From: Chara braunii
Taxonomy: Eukaryota > Streptophyta > Charophyceae > Charales > Characeae
NCBI GenBank assembly: GCA_003427395.1
Contig: BFEA01000844.1
Span: 203,379 to 239,017, forward strand
DNA: 35,639 nucleotides
Direction: 5' to 3'
A model generated the notes under the pieces. That model was not told where the DNA came from, ran no database searches, and worked only from the letters and a program-made list of their open reading frames with translations. This document shows, piece by piece, positions 1 to 9,401 of the stretch. Position 1 is the first letter of the stretch; each line of letters starts with the position of its first letter. Both the position numbers and the translations under genes were made by a program.

Positions 1-795
1 ATACCGCAAGAGTTGGGCTGGCTCTTTTTCAATTCTGTTCTTTCGGTGCTTTTTCCTTGTACTCATGCTCGCCCGTGATAAGCATCCCCGGACTGACATC
101 CCCAGAAGCTTGGGTGATTAAAAAAAAAGAGAAAAATAAAAACAATCCTTAGACACACGATGAATACACTGACTGCTCTGGCCAAATGTGAATCTAAAGG
201 AAATTGTCAAGGCCCGCTGGAGGTCTCACTTGGATCTTGGGAATGAGGCCTTCCGCCACATCCGATGGTTCACTGGTACGAGGTCTCGGCCTGCAAAGAA
301 GAAACTGAAAAAGAGAGAAAAACAAAGAGCACAGCAGAAAGACTCTAGAGTCCAGATACGACAAATCTGCAATTAACTTGGAGTTGGCCTCACTTCCGTG
401 GCAGATAGAAACAGTGCTGCCTTCCCCAGCGTACCAGAGACACGGTCGGGGTTCAACCAAGGGCTGGCTATTCCCAGCGATCCCCTTTCACGACGATCTT
501 GAGTTTTCGCAGAGAGTTCTTCACTACGAGTATCGTCAATGGCGTTGAATAAGTCGTGTCCGTCTCGTTGTGGAAGTAACTGGTTTGTGGATTGCATGCA
601 CCGTTAGTGTAGGCCGAGACCACGTAAAACAGTGAACCATCGGATGGCAGCGACCTGGAGCGAAGGGAACTGGCGTGATACCGTGAATGTAAATCTTGTC
701 AAAGTTTCCCTCCTGTAAGATCGCTAACACAGTTGCCATTCTGGCCCGCTATCTCGAGGATTTCTTCGTAAATTTCTCATTTTTTCAATGTGATC

Positions 796-854
796 TTGAA
801 TGGGACGCTGGGCCCGCTTCGCAGCACGTGCTGCTCCCCACGAATAGATTGGAG
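796..854 (+). repeat. LINE family A 3'-tail fragment inside a LINE coding remnant
   Basis: The segment matches the 3' UTR signature of the LINE at 11391-16286: a GGGACGCTGGGCCC block, then a GTGCTGCTCCCCAC-AATAGAT block. It ends directly against LINE coding sequence equivalent to the zinc-finger region (ETIEQIF-type block at about 858). No poly(A) follows it. A 3' tail upstream of C-terminal coding sequence is out of normal element order, so it is a rearrangement or nested insertion. Confidence 0.6.
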
Positions 855-1450
855 CATATATAGAACACATATTCGTGCAGTGCCCGGGGGCGATGGTGGG
901 ACAGGATCTGGAGGCACCCGGCCCATCTGGGCATGGGGTTGGGGGGCGGTACTATGTGAGGCATGGGCCTCCCCCACGGACAGCGCCTTCGAAATCGATA
1001 TGCTTAAGATAAGGAGGGAAGCTGTTGTATGGGCCGTCTGGAGAAAACGCTGCATACAGTCCACAGGAGAGTACTATGGGAGCTCCAAAACCAATCCCGA
1101 AGCGAAGATTGATTTTCCCGCAGTTCGCCATTGAGGGGGTCCGGATAGAAGGGGGAGGAGGTGATGGACATGATAAAGCAGTATATTCATCATGAACTTG
1201 CGATGGCAGAAAGTTCGAATTCAGTTGGATTTGTTTCATTCGCAGAAGGACATAACATAAGCAATTAAACAGTTCTCAGGCGATTGGTAGGGCAGCGAAC
1301 GGGGCCAGATGGCCTACGTCCGATCGGAAGGCGGCAATGCCCAGGAGCACATTCAGAACGAATTTAGGAGGGACTACAGTATTTGCTTCAATTCCTGGAC
1401 CAAGGTGGAGCAGGGGCTCCCGCTGCCCCACCCTCAGCATTCCCTGACCC

Positions 1451-1497
1451 CTTCCCNCCCCCCCCGCCTCCCCCCGCCCCTCCCTCCCATCAGCTTT
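1451..1497. other. C-rich low-complexity tract with a single N
   Basis: A run of C-rich sequence contains one ambiguous base at 1457. It interrupts the degenerate LINE copy and is probably a difficult-to-read or gap-closed homopolymer. Confidence 0.7.
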
Positions 1498-1530
1498 CTA
1501 TGGTGGGCATGCAGTGCTTCCGCACGGCCT

Positions 1531-1911
1531 AAGCAGGGTTACAGCAGGCACAATCCCACCACAGCCTACCTCCCGAGAAGCCTCCTGCTGCAAGTCCCCG
1601 AGGAGGGATGCACCTTGTTCTCAATTCATGGGAAGATGGTAGGGCTTGGCCTTTCCGAGGCCAACAAAACTCTTGGAGGCCCTTGCTCAGTTGGTGCACC
1701 CATGGACTGTTGAAATACAGGGAATGCTCTCGTAGCACAGCTTGCGCGTTGAGTTTCGTGAATTCTCACGGTGATTCGGACTAGCTCGCAAACTGCCGGT
1801 AGCGTAGCGTTTGCGGCAATCAGACGCCTGTAGTAAGTCTACGTAGTTCTGGTAGCGTAGGATCCAAATCCGGATGCTATCCGTTTTGTGTGGATTCGTT
1901 ACTCTTTTGGT
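1531..1911. other. No recognisable feature
   Basis: I see no gene, RNA or element signature here. Short motifs such as GTAGCGTAG recur at about 1800-1860, but they do not build a clear array. Confidence 0.4.
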
Positions 1912-2073
1912 TTGGACTTCGCATGAGACGTCTGGGATGGGCCAACCTATAGTGGACCATAGGTTGGCCCTGGGATGGGTCCACCATAGGTTGGCCCTGG
2001 GGTGGGTCCACCATAGGTTGGCCCAGGGTCAGCCTATGGTGGACCCATCCCCGTCGTCTCATGCTAAGTCCAA
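1912..2073. repeat. Fold-back (MITE-like) element with palindromic minisatellite core
   Basis: The ends form an imperfect terminal inverted repeat of about 30 bp: TTGGACTTCGCATGAGACG at the left, and at the right the complement of TTGGACTTAGCATGAGACG. Between them are four or so units of a roughly 27-bp repeat containing CCATAGGTTGGCCCTGGG, some of them inverted, so the core is itself palindromic. A further unit, CACCATGGGTTGGCCCTGG, lies just outside at about 2081-2099. No coding capacity is believable; the translations on both strands are repeat artefacts. Confidence 0.65.
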
Positions 2074-2561
2074 CTGGTCCACCATGGGTTGGCCCTGGGA
2101 CCGGTGGTCATGCCAGTGGTGGCATTGCCGGGTTGCTACGTTGGTATGGGTGCCCGCTGAAAGCATATAAGCGGGAAACCCGTCATGGAAAACGCTTTCA
2201 TGCAGAGTGAAATACCGTCATAAATAGGCGAGAAGTGAAAGCTCCGTGAGGTGTGAAGCTGACTTGTGTACTTCATCGATACTAAAGTACGATTCTGGCA
2301 ATCAATGGGGATAATGGGGATAAACACAAATACCGGATGAAGTTTCTTCGAATGATCATGCGAAGTGTTCCTGTTCAAAGTATGCTAAGAAAAACGATGT
2401 TTGTTTACAATGATGATGCTAAATTTTTCAACAACGCTGGATGTCGGAGATGAAATCAGTGAATTCTATTTGTTTTGGGGAACAGATTGAGATGATATTG
2501 CAATCAAAATACAAAATCGGAGAACGATTTAGTCCATTTTTTATTTATTTAAATTCAAACA
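2074..2561. other. No recognisable feature
   Basis: Moderately AT-rich sequence of unknown nature. It runs up to a sharp junction with organelle-derived rRNA sequence at about 2562. I could not assign it to an organelle or element. Confidence 0.4.
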
Positions 2562-2875
2562 ATGACCCTGGTAGGCCATGCCGTAAATGATGAGTGATGG
2601 TCAATGGGCCTACGCCCGCTGGTTTTGGGGGGCGATTCGATGAGGGATCTAGCTAGCGCAGTAAAGACACTCCGCCTGGGGAGTACCGCCTCTAAGGCTG
2701 AAACTCTAAAGGAATTGGCGGCGGCCTGCACAAGCGGTGGAGCATGTGGTTTAATGTGATACAACGCGCAAAACCTAATCAGCGCCCGACATATGGAAGA
2801 AACTCCTCCTTGTAAGAGATGTCCTTCTTTGACTTCATACAGTGTAAGAGCTGCATGGCTGTCTTCAGCTTGTGT
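2562..2875 (+). rRNA. rrn18: Partial mitochondrial SSU rRNA (rrn18), nuclear insertion (NUMT)
   Basis: The segment carries the conserved 3' half of a bacterial-type small-subunit rRNA. Visible blocks are the GACCCTGGTAGKCCATGCCGTAAAYGATGAGTG region, CTCCGCCTGGGGAGTAC, AAGGAATTG-CGG-GGCC-GCACAAGCGG, TGGAGCATGTGGTTTAAT, and GCTGCATGGCTGTCTTCAGC. The GATACAACGCGCAAAACC block and the GACATATG that follows are typical of plant mitochondrial rather than plastid 16S, where GAAGCAACGCGAAGAACC is usual. There are many substitutions in universally conserved positions (for example GACGGGGGCC has become GGCGGCGGCC), and both ends are abrupt. It is therefore a decayed nuclear copy and not a working rRNA gene. 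Confidence 0.88.
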
Positions 2876-2966
2876 TGGACTTGGTCCTCATGTAGATAGG
2901 CATGTCACATTTCGTTTTTTCAATTTCTTTTTGCTGACTAGTAACTATATGGTATATGCGTCTGTG

Positions 2967-3455
<489 letters not shown>

Positions 3456-3784
3456 CTGCTGAATTTTTGGGTGAAAATGACCTCACACTACTCCTAAGCC
3501 CATACACGGCATGCCATTTTTGTTTTCTCCCGTCAATTGCTCAGTGATAAAAAAGACACACACAAAAGAAAAAAGTACGCCTGTGCCAATTAGAGTGATT
3601 TGTCTGGTTAATTCCGTTAAGGAAATTAAAAAAAAAAAAAAAAAGAGTGTGCGCGAAACCATATAGCTCGAGCCCCGTCTGCGGTGGCTTTTGACAGACA
3701 CAAATTTCCATCAACCAACCGGTTGAGAAAATTTTAAAAATTTCAAGAAGTAAATAATGCCTTCACTCACTGGACAACATTTCG

Positions 3785-3817
<33 letters not shown>

Positions 3818-4235
3818 AGACAGAAGAAAAAAGAAAGAATTGGCTCCTGATTAGTCGTATGTTTCTCTCTCACTCAGGGGTGGGTGGGGTACTACTTGTC
3901 AGCATTTTTTGCTTCCTTCTGGACTCTTTTTTGTTGCTTCGTTCTGGACTCTTTTTCGATAACATTAGAAAGCACAACTGGCCACACTGAGGGAGGATAG
4001 TAGGGATAGGGGTGGGTGCGCTATGTAGGAGTGCTGACATGAGGAGGGGTTGGGAGGTGGCACCATCCTGTCAAGACTCAGGACAACCATTGGCTACCCA
4101 CTAACAGCAATCACCGTGGGTAAAGAAAGTCATTGGCCTCTACGACACCCTGGGCTTCGTAAAAAGAAAAAAAAAAGAAAAAAAAAAAAGAAAGCATTAA
4201 CTGCCAAAAACAGAGCATTTGTACAAGTGGAACCT
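3456..4235. other. Low-complexity intergenic sequence with poly(A) tracts
   Basis: No gene was recognised. The stretch has A-rich runs at about 3630-3645, 3785-3816 and 4160-4195, which look like retroposon tails, but the sequence upstream of each matches nothing I know. Short lysine-rich ORFs over these tracts are artefacts. Confidence 0.45.
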
Positions 4236-4237
4236 AC

Positions 4238-4372
4238 CTTGCATAAGGGGCGGGCGTTGGGCCCGATTTCCAGCAGGTGCGGTCCCGCACCGAATAGACT
4301 GGGGCCACAAGAACTAGGTCTAGTAGGGGAGGATGCTCATACCACCTCGACTAGCAAGCTGAAGCTGGTTAT
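4238..4372 (+). repeat. LINE family A 3' tail, diverged copy
   Basis: The conserved tail blocks are present in order: GTTGGGCCCGATTTCCAGCA, a diverged form of GTGCTGCTCCCCACCAATAGA, then a potential stem-loop at 4320-4354. The stem-loop occupies the same place as the 3' hairpin of the better LINE copy but has a different sequence. The left stem is 4320-4332 and the right stem 4342-4354, with 11 of 13 positions paired including one G-U. A-rich sequence (AAAACAAAAACAAAAAAAA) follows at about 4378. Confidence 0.6.
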
Positions 4373-5160
4373 GTTTTCAAAAACAAAAACAAAAAAAAAT
4401 TACCGACAGCAACACCCTTCTCCAGCAACAATGCACCAATTGTTTTTTTTTTTTTTTTTTTTCAATGCACCAATTTTCTCTCGTCGCAAACCTCCTTTTT
4501 TTTAATCCCTCCTCGCAAACAATTACCTCGTCCACAATCTGTAATAAGAGTACAGTCATCCTAAGCTCTCGGAATTGCAAAATTGCAGAATCAGCAGCAA
4601 TAGTAAGCCCGCCTTTTTACAAAGCCTCGATCTGACCGCTGATTTTGCGATTTGCGATCTTTTTGAGGGCCTAGTGTGAGTGTGTGCCCTAACTGTCTTG
4701 TTCCAACAGCTACCTTAACACCTTATACGAGACCCCCGCTGGTTACGTCTCCGTCCTTCCCGCGACTGTGAGATTCTTGTTGCAAACGGTGACCCCAACA
4801 CCCCCTCTTGCTTGCTTACTCCCTCATCCCTCATGCCATCACCCACCTGAGGTCAGGTAGGCCTGAATTTCGGACAAGGATCCATTAGTAGAAACACAGA
4901 ATGAGATGATGAACTGGGACCTTGCCCCTGTGATCTCCTCTCCTTAGTCAAGCTTGCCCCAATCTCTGAGCAGAAACGCAGCATCAGATGATTTGCAATC
5001 TTGCCCCTGTGATCTCCTCCCGTTTATCGTGCTGCGCTGCACCCCACTCAAGTTTGAATTCTTTGACTACAGCATTTGAATGTGGGGATCTCTATCTCCG
5101 ACATTACTTCCCCTGAGTTGAGTTCCTTTGTTCTTTCCTTTTTCTGTTTTCGCTGTTTAG
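4373..5160. other. Unassigned sequence with a short dispersed duplication
   Basis: No gene was seen. The block CTTGCCCCTGTGATCTCCTC occurs twice, at about 4921 and 5008, inside longer diverged copies (CAGAATGAGATGATGAAC against CAGCATCAGATGATTTGC). A poly(T) run lies at 4442-4461. Confidence 0.45.
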
Positions 5161-5164
5161 AACC

Positions 5165-5216
5165 TTTATTTATTTATTTATTTATTTTTATTTATTTATT
5201 TATTTATTTATTTATT
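5165..5216. repeat. (TTTA)n microsatellite
   Basis: About thirteen TTTA units with one extra T. The Tyr/Leu/Phe-rich ORF across it is an artefact. Confidence 0.9.
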
Positions 5217-5332
5217 TGGACCACTTGTCAATATTTGTGTGTCATCCTTGCGCAGGGGCCATACTCAGCTTCTCTGTGTGGCTCCTTTTTTTTTTCTGTT
5301 TTTTCAAAGAGTGCCCCCTTCTCCCCCTCCTC

Positions 5333-5672
5333 CTTAACTGGCATTAGGCTGCTAGAGGGGGGGTGGGTGATATGGACCCCCTTTAATTCCACTATTACAG
5401 AAGGAATTTCAAAGCAAGAGACTCGGTCTGCTCCTGCCTTAGCAACCCTGTTCGACCCGCCGAAATGATTCCATCCTGGACAACAGTCTGGGGGCCCTTT
5501 CTTTTCCCTTAACTGGCATTAGGCTGCTAGAGGGGGTGGGTGATATGGACACTCTTTAGTTCCACTATGAAAGAAGGAAAACAAGAGACTCGGTTTGCTC
5601 CTGCCTAAGCTGCCTTGGCGATCATGGTCATGCCGCTGAAATGAATCCATCCTGGACAACAGTCCGGGGGCC
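5333..5672. repeat. Tandem direct duplication, about 175 bp period
   Basis: Copy 1 (5333-5507) and copy 2 (5508-5672) both begin CTTAACTGGCATTAGGCTGC. They share GGTGGGTGATATGGAC, AGAGACTCGGT-TGCTCCTGCC and ATCCATCCTGGACAACAGTC, in the same order. They differ by scattered substitutions and small indels, so the duplication is not recent. Confidence 0.85.
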
Positions 5673-5973
5673 TGACACAAACCCATACCCCAATTCGCCG
5701 TGATTGTCGGCCACAGCCCACACTGCCTTTCCTCTACACGTCTCGGCTACCCGGCCAGCAACCTTGTCACGAGGAACACACACACATTCCGGAGTAATCA
5801 AACCGAAGCTCGACGAAGGTGACCGTTATCAATGCCTTGTCTCCTTATGTACTCTTACCCTAACCCTGTCTGTCCTCTAGATTGAACAGACCGCCAACAT
5901 AACCAAGCATCAAAATTGTGAATCCATCCACCGACTGACTGCCCCGGATGCAAGTACATCGATGCAATCAATT
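5673..5973. other. No recognisable feature
   Basis: Mixed sequence with no gene or element signature. Confidence 0.4.
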
Positions 5974-5984
5974 AAGACGTATGA

Positions 5985-6103
5985 TGCGATTGATGTGATT
6001 TAAACTCTGTTTATGTAAGGGGCGCTGGACCCAGTTTCCAGCAGGTTCTGCTCCCCACCAATAGATGGATCCCTCCCCAGGTGAAAAAAAAAAAAAAAAA
6101 AAA
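5985..6103 (+). mobile_element. Severely 5'-truncated LINE family A insertion with target duplication
   Basis: Only the last roughly 100 bp of the LINE 3' UTR are present (GGGGCGCTGGACCCAGTTTCC through CCACCAATAGATGGATCC and CCCCAGGTG), followed by a poly(A) tract. The 11-bp sequence AAGACGTATGA occurs immediately before (5974-5984) and after the poly(A) (6104-6114), which is a target-site duplication. The 3' hairpin seen in the longer copy is missing; the A tail begins right after CCCAGGTG. The insertion sits in a SINE-like repeat that resumes at 6104. Confidence 0.85.
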
Positions 6104-6300
6104 AAGACGTATGAACTCATGGTGCCTGGCATGATGGAAAAGGATGTAAACTAGTCGGAGGGGTCAGCGCGTTGCCGTCGTAAAGGCATCTGGCCGCTAT
6201 AGCCGAGGTCAGCGGTTCGATTCCGTCTGGTTGCTGGACGATAACTGACCTACAATGATAAACTTACTTAACAGTGTTACGAGCCCATTAATCAGCCAGG
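6104..6300 (+). repeat. tRNA-headed SINE-like repeat unit, copy 1
   Basis: The block GTGCCTGGCATGATGGAAAAGGATGTAAACTA-TCG recurs at about 7022-7055. It is followed by a tRNA-like segment (6167-6240) with AAAGGCATCTGGCCGCTATA and a B-box-like GGTTCGATTCC. The same order (GGCATCTGGC, then GGTTCGATACC, then GATGATAAACTTAC) recurs at 6727-6840. The arrangement suggests a Pol III-derived repeat family with an unclear 3' end. I do not see a functional tRNA cloverleaf. Confidence 0.5.
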
Positions 6301-6427
6301 GGAGGCTCACCTTTCCTAGAGTGTATGCATACCCCTGTAAGTAATTTGTTTGGTACAACATGGGAAATTTGGGCCCTAAAGGGCCTTTGTATTTGACCGG
6401 CCGCCGACCAAAAAAGAGGAGGTAGCC

Positions 6428-6512
6428 ATGTTTGACAATGATTTTTTAGCCCTCTTTCCAGAAATCTTTCTTATAAATGCCACTATCTTATTACTTATCT
6501 ATGGAGTGATTC
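6428..6512 (+). pseudogene. nad2: Mitochondrial nad2 5' fragment, nuclear insertion (NUMT)
   Basis: The translation begins MFDNDFLALFPEIFLINAT and continues ILLLIYGV, which is the highly conserved N-terminus of plant and charophyte NADH dehydrogenase subunit 2, a membrane subunit of respiratory complex I. The match stops at about codon 28, where the full protein has nearly 500 residues. Beyond it the reading frame continues by chance into repeat sequence. The truncated end is abrupt, as expected for a nuclear copy of mitochondrial DNA. The upstream extent of mitochondrial sequence before the ATG is uncertain. Confidence 0.85.
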
Positions 6513-6633
6513 TGGTGTATGGGTGGATGCTGGCAACCGCGGAGGATGTTGGATTCCGCGTGGATGCTGCTGCTGCCTGGGGAGGATACCATGGATGTCA
6601 TGTGTGGACCAGTACGTCCTTGCTGCAACGGTG

Positions 6634-6736
6634 CCGGGGCGGGCTGAATGCCACGGCCGGTATGGCTTCAGTCTTTTGAACACCGGGGCGGGCTGAATGC
6701 CACGGCTGGTATGGCTTCCGTCTTTTGAACACCGGG
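6634..6736. repeat. 49-bp tandem duplication
   Basis: Two nearly identical units (6634-6682 and 6683-6731) contain GGGCTGAATGCCACGGC and TTTTGAACACCGGG. The beginning of a third unit follows. Few differences are present, so the duplication is young compared with its surroundings. Confidence 0.9.
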
Positions 6737-7145
6737 TCGCGGTTGCAATGGTGAAGGCATCTGGCTGCTATATCCAAGGTCACCGGTTCGATACCATCCG
6801 GTTGCGGAACGATCACTGGGCTACGATGATAAACTTACCGATAGTCGGAGTGGAACCATTCAGCACTACGATACCTTCGCAAAACTTTGACGAAAGGCAA
6901 AAGCCCTTGAAAGAAACCGTCAGACATAAGTATATATATCGAGGAAATAGATCCAATGTGCCAGGCAGGGACGCATTCTTAGCGCACTACCACCGTACGT
7001 CTCGAACAGGATGAAATCGTAGTGCCGGTCATGATGGACAAGCATGTAAACTAATCGAAGTCGAACCATACGGCACCACAATACCTCCTGAAAGAACAAA
7101 GCCCCCGACTCCGTCATGCAGAAGTATATCGGGAAAACAGGATCC
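6737..7145 (+). repeat. SINE-like repeat, copy 2 with duplicated body
   Basis: A tRNA-like head at 6737-6810 (GAAGGCATCTGGCTGCTATA, B-box-like GGTTCGATACC) is followed by a body. The body parts GATAGTCGGAGTGGAACCAT / CTAATCGAAGTCGAACCATA and CACTACGATACCT / CACCACAATACCT appear twice, near 6837 and near 7050. Parts match the unit at 6104-6300. The element boundaries are not certain. Confidence 0.45.
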
Positions 7146-7227
7146 TATGTGGCAGATGGGAGTGCAGTCTTAGTATGAAACGGCCGCCATACCTCAGTAC
7201 AACAGAAGACGGTCCTGAAAAAAACAT

Positions 7228-7778
7228 AACTTGAGACTGCGCCATCCTGACATATGTCTTCGAGCCAAAGATCGAAGCGGTTCCAAGGCAGCCGGTGCTA
7301 CCTATGCGGGGGCGCCCATACTTGCTGAATCTTGTGTCCGAAATAGACCTATATGCTGAAGAAAGTAGATTACAACCCCCTCACCAGCGATGAGGACCCA
7401 AGGTGGTACTGCAAGTCACTAAAACTTGAAAGGCCCACAAACGGTAATACCACCGATCGAACCCTTCCAAACAAACCCCCCAAGAATAGGATGCCCCTCA
7501 ATTCCTGAGAACCGCAACTTGAGACTGCACCATCCTGACATACATCTTTGCGCCAAAAATCGACGCGATTCCAAGGCACCCGCCGCCTACCTACGTCAGC
7601 GCCAGATACTTACTGAATCTAGTGTCCAAAAGAAGTCCTATATGCCAAAGAAATTAGATTACAACCCCCTCGTCAGTAAGAGGGACCAAAGGTGGCATGT
7701 AGCGGAAGCCCCTAAAGGGCTGCAAAGGGTAATACCACCCACTGAACCCTTTCGCGCACCCCCCCAAGAATAGGATCC
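7228..7778. repeat. Tandem direct duplication, 288 bp period
   Basis: Copy 1 (7228-7515) and copy 2 (7516-7778) both begin AACTTGAGACTGC. They share CCATCCTGACATA, a GCCAAA-ATCGA block, GATTACAACCCCCTC, GGTAATACCACC and CCCCCAAGAATAGGAT in the same order. They differ at many positions. No conserved reading frame runs through both, so this is a repeat and not a duplicated gene. Confidence 0.85.
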
Positions 7779-7888
7779 CCCTCGAAGCGTGATACGAGGC
7801 CATAAGTCCAGTCTGGCAAGAAAAGAGAGAAGATGTAATACTAAAAATAGAAAGAATGAGTGGAAGGACGGAAAAGGAAAGAGAAAAA

Positions 7889-8077
7889 GGAAAAAGAAAG
7901 GAAGGGAAACAGGAAGGACGGACAAAAACAAGGAAGGGAAATGAAAAGGAGGGATGGAAAAATGAAATGAAGTCAAAAAGGAAAGAAGGCGCACGAATGC
8001 AAAGGAAAAATGAAAAGAGAGAAAGAAGAAAGGAAGAACACAATCAGACTGCCTCTTGTCAGCAATCCTCAGTCAAC
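7889..8077 (-). repeat. Left arm of a 189-bp inverted repeat (polypurine)
   Basis: The sequence is an inverted copy, roughly nine bases in ten identical, of 9213-9401. Its inner end TCAGCAATCCTCAGTCAAC is the complement of GTTGACTGAGGATTGCTGA at 9213. The arm is almost pure purine on this strand apart from its inner 40 bp. The Lys/Glu/Arg-rich ORF across it is a composition artefact. Confidence 0.9.
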
Positions 8078-8478
8078 ATAGAAGGGCTGAAGTTACAAAG
8101 AGGGGGGGGGGCACAGGGAATCTAGACGCTGTCAAATACCTTGTGGAACCCCTCGGCCTCGGATAGGGAACTCTCGTGGGGTTTTCCAGTTCCCTGTGAA
8201 TTTTATGGGGAGCAGCCTGCGATGACTAGAGTGATCCTTGCAGTGGAAGACACACTCTGCTGCTGGCTCAACCAAAGATTGACTCGTCGATCACAACGAA
8301 CTCTTGTTAGCGGAATCCGGCAGCTGCCAGTGGCAATGTTCACTTCGACAAGAGCAGCTGCCAGTGGCAATTTCTCTGGTGGTTTCAAGCTTCGTCCTGC
8401 TGGGCTGAAGACGATTGCTGTGTTGTTGTAGACACACCTTCTCTTCATAGGTTCTTTTGGTTTTGCTTCTTGCCTTAC

Positions 8479-8722
8479 TGGCCGGCCCTTTGTCTATTTT
8501 TCCGGAATTCGACTCGCAACGTAGCTTGGCTAGAGTAGTCTCGGGGCCTCTAATTACGGAGAGCACGATTTGTTAGTCCTCTTACGGTTGCTCGTGATCC
8601 GCGAACGCTAATCTTATTAGCGCTAGCGGTTTACGAGAACGGTTCAGCGGAACGTTCGGAGTTCATTGGGATTGTGGATTGATGTGTATGACACCGTAAT
8701 ATTCTAAGAAATTGTGCATTGT
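8479..8722 (+). repeat. Direct repeat, 5' copy (LTR or pseudo-LTR-like)
   Basis: These 244 bp begin TGGCCGGCCCTTTGTC and end TTGTGCATTGT. They match 18617-18911 at about nine positions in ten over their whole length. The zinc-knuckle ORF starts at its inner end. The placement around a Penelope-like coding region suggests a pseudo-LTR, but two independent insertions of one repeat cannot be excluded. Confidence 0.8.
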
Positions 8723-9230
8723 CAATTGCTCTGTCCTTTTGACTGGCGTATTGGCGGACTCTGCGATTGTCGCGTGAGTCATTCCGCTTACACTGATAAA
8801 GGCGCGTGTGAACTATCTTGGAGTCACGTTACCGAGTTACGTGAGCACGTTTTTTGGTTACCAGGTTACGAAGCATTACTTAAGTTACCGTTGAATCCGA
8901 TTCGAGAGTATCGCCTCTGGAGTGCTTTTTGGAGCAATCTAACAAGCGAGATTGACGACCAAGTGTTACAAGCTCACATGCTCGTTAGTATTCTTGATGC
9001 AGGTCGCTGGCAGGATGTGGTGAACAGCAGGATTACGGACATGGCGACCAACGTGGCTACGAAAGCAATCAGCGAGACTATGGAGGAGAGAGGAACAACT
9101 AAGACCACGGACCACGACGCGGGCCACCGACTTGTTTCAATTGTGGGGAACCTGGGCATTATGCCAACCAGTGCCTGTACCCCCGGAGGCAGGCGAATGC
9201 TAGGCCTCCGACGTTGACTGAGGATTGCTG
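8723..9230 (+). pseudogene. Gag-like protein with CCHC zinc knuckle (frameshifted)
   Basis: A reading frame from about 8714 to about 9110 encodes an acidic, mixed-helical protein (including GYEALLKLPLNPIREYRLW) with no known fold that I can name. The downstream part continues in a different frame with a clear retroviral-type zinc knuckle at 9133-9174: C-F-N-C-G-E-P-G-H-Y-A-N-Q-C, that is CX2CX4HX4C. A short tail ends at a stop at about 9228. Such knuckles bind nucleic acid and are common in retroelement Gag/ORF1 proteins. A frameshift near 9110 separates the two parts. The right arm of the inverted repeat begins at 9213, immediately after the knuckle. Confidence 0.7.
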
Positions 9231-9401
9231 ACAAGAGGCAGTCTGATTGCTTTCTTCCTTTCTTCTTTCTCTCTTTTCATTTTTTCTTTGCATTCTTGTT
9301 CCTTCTTTCCTTTTTGACTTCATTTGATTTTTCCATCCTTCCTTTTCAGTTTCCTTCCTTGGTTTTGTCCATCCTTCCTGTTTCCCTTCCTTTCTTTTTC
9401 C
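9213..9401 (+). repeat. Right arm of the 189-bp inverted repeat (polypyrimidine)
   Basis: This is the inverted partner of 7889-8077 and has the same length. It lies between the zinc knuckle and the coiled-coil ORF and is followed by GACGAGGAGG; GAC also precedes it, a possible 3-bp duplication. It supplies the Phe/Leu/Ser-rich start of the ORF that opens at 9296, which is therefore probably not native to that protein. Confidence 0.85.

Larger units (their letters stand above)
188..1530 (+). mobile_element. Degenerate LINE C-terminal fragment (family A copy 2)
   Basis: Translated pieces match the C-terminal part of the better preserved LINE at 11391-16286. At 191-298 the block around RWRSHLDLGNEAFRHIRWF parallels RWRSHLNIGTEAIRPIRWF. 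At about 389-430 there is a short match to the segment just before the zinc finger. At 855-1070 the block around EAVVWAVWRKRCIQS parallels the partner's RAVMWALWRKRC. At 1134-1300 nucleotides match again, and at 1309-1430 FRRDYSICFNSW parallels LRRDYSISFRDW. The pieces are collinear but separated by unrelated inserts (about 299-388, 430-795 and 1075-1130) and are in different frames, so this is a dead, rearranged copy. The 5' end lies near the window start and no EN or RT part is visible. Confidence 0.8.

Noticed and set aside
2562-2875. Working or bacterial-contaminant 16S rRNA
   Set aside because: Plant-mitochondrial signature blocks are present, but conserved positions are mutated and both ends are truncated. 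A nuclear mitochondrial insertion explains it better than contamination.
5860-5872. Telomere-like CCCTAACCC
   Set aside because: Only one and a half units, with no array.
7856-8125. Lys/Glu/Arg-rich protein
   Set aside because: Polypurine composition artefact of the inverted-repeat left arm.
9296-9400. Signal-peptide-like start MFLLSFLTSFDFSILPF
   Set aside because: It is the translation of the polypyrimidine arm of an inverted repeat and not a native N-terminus.
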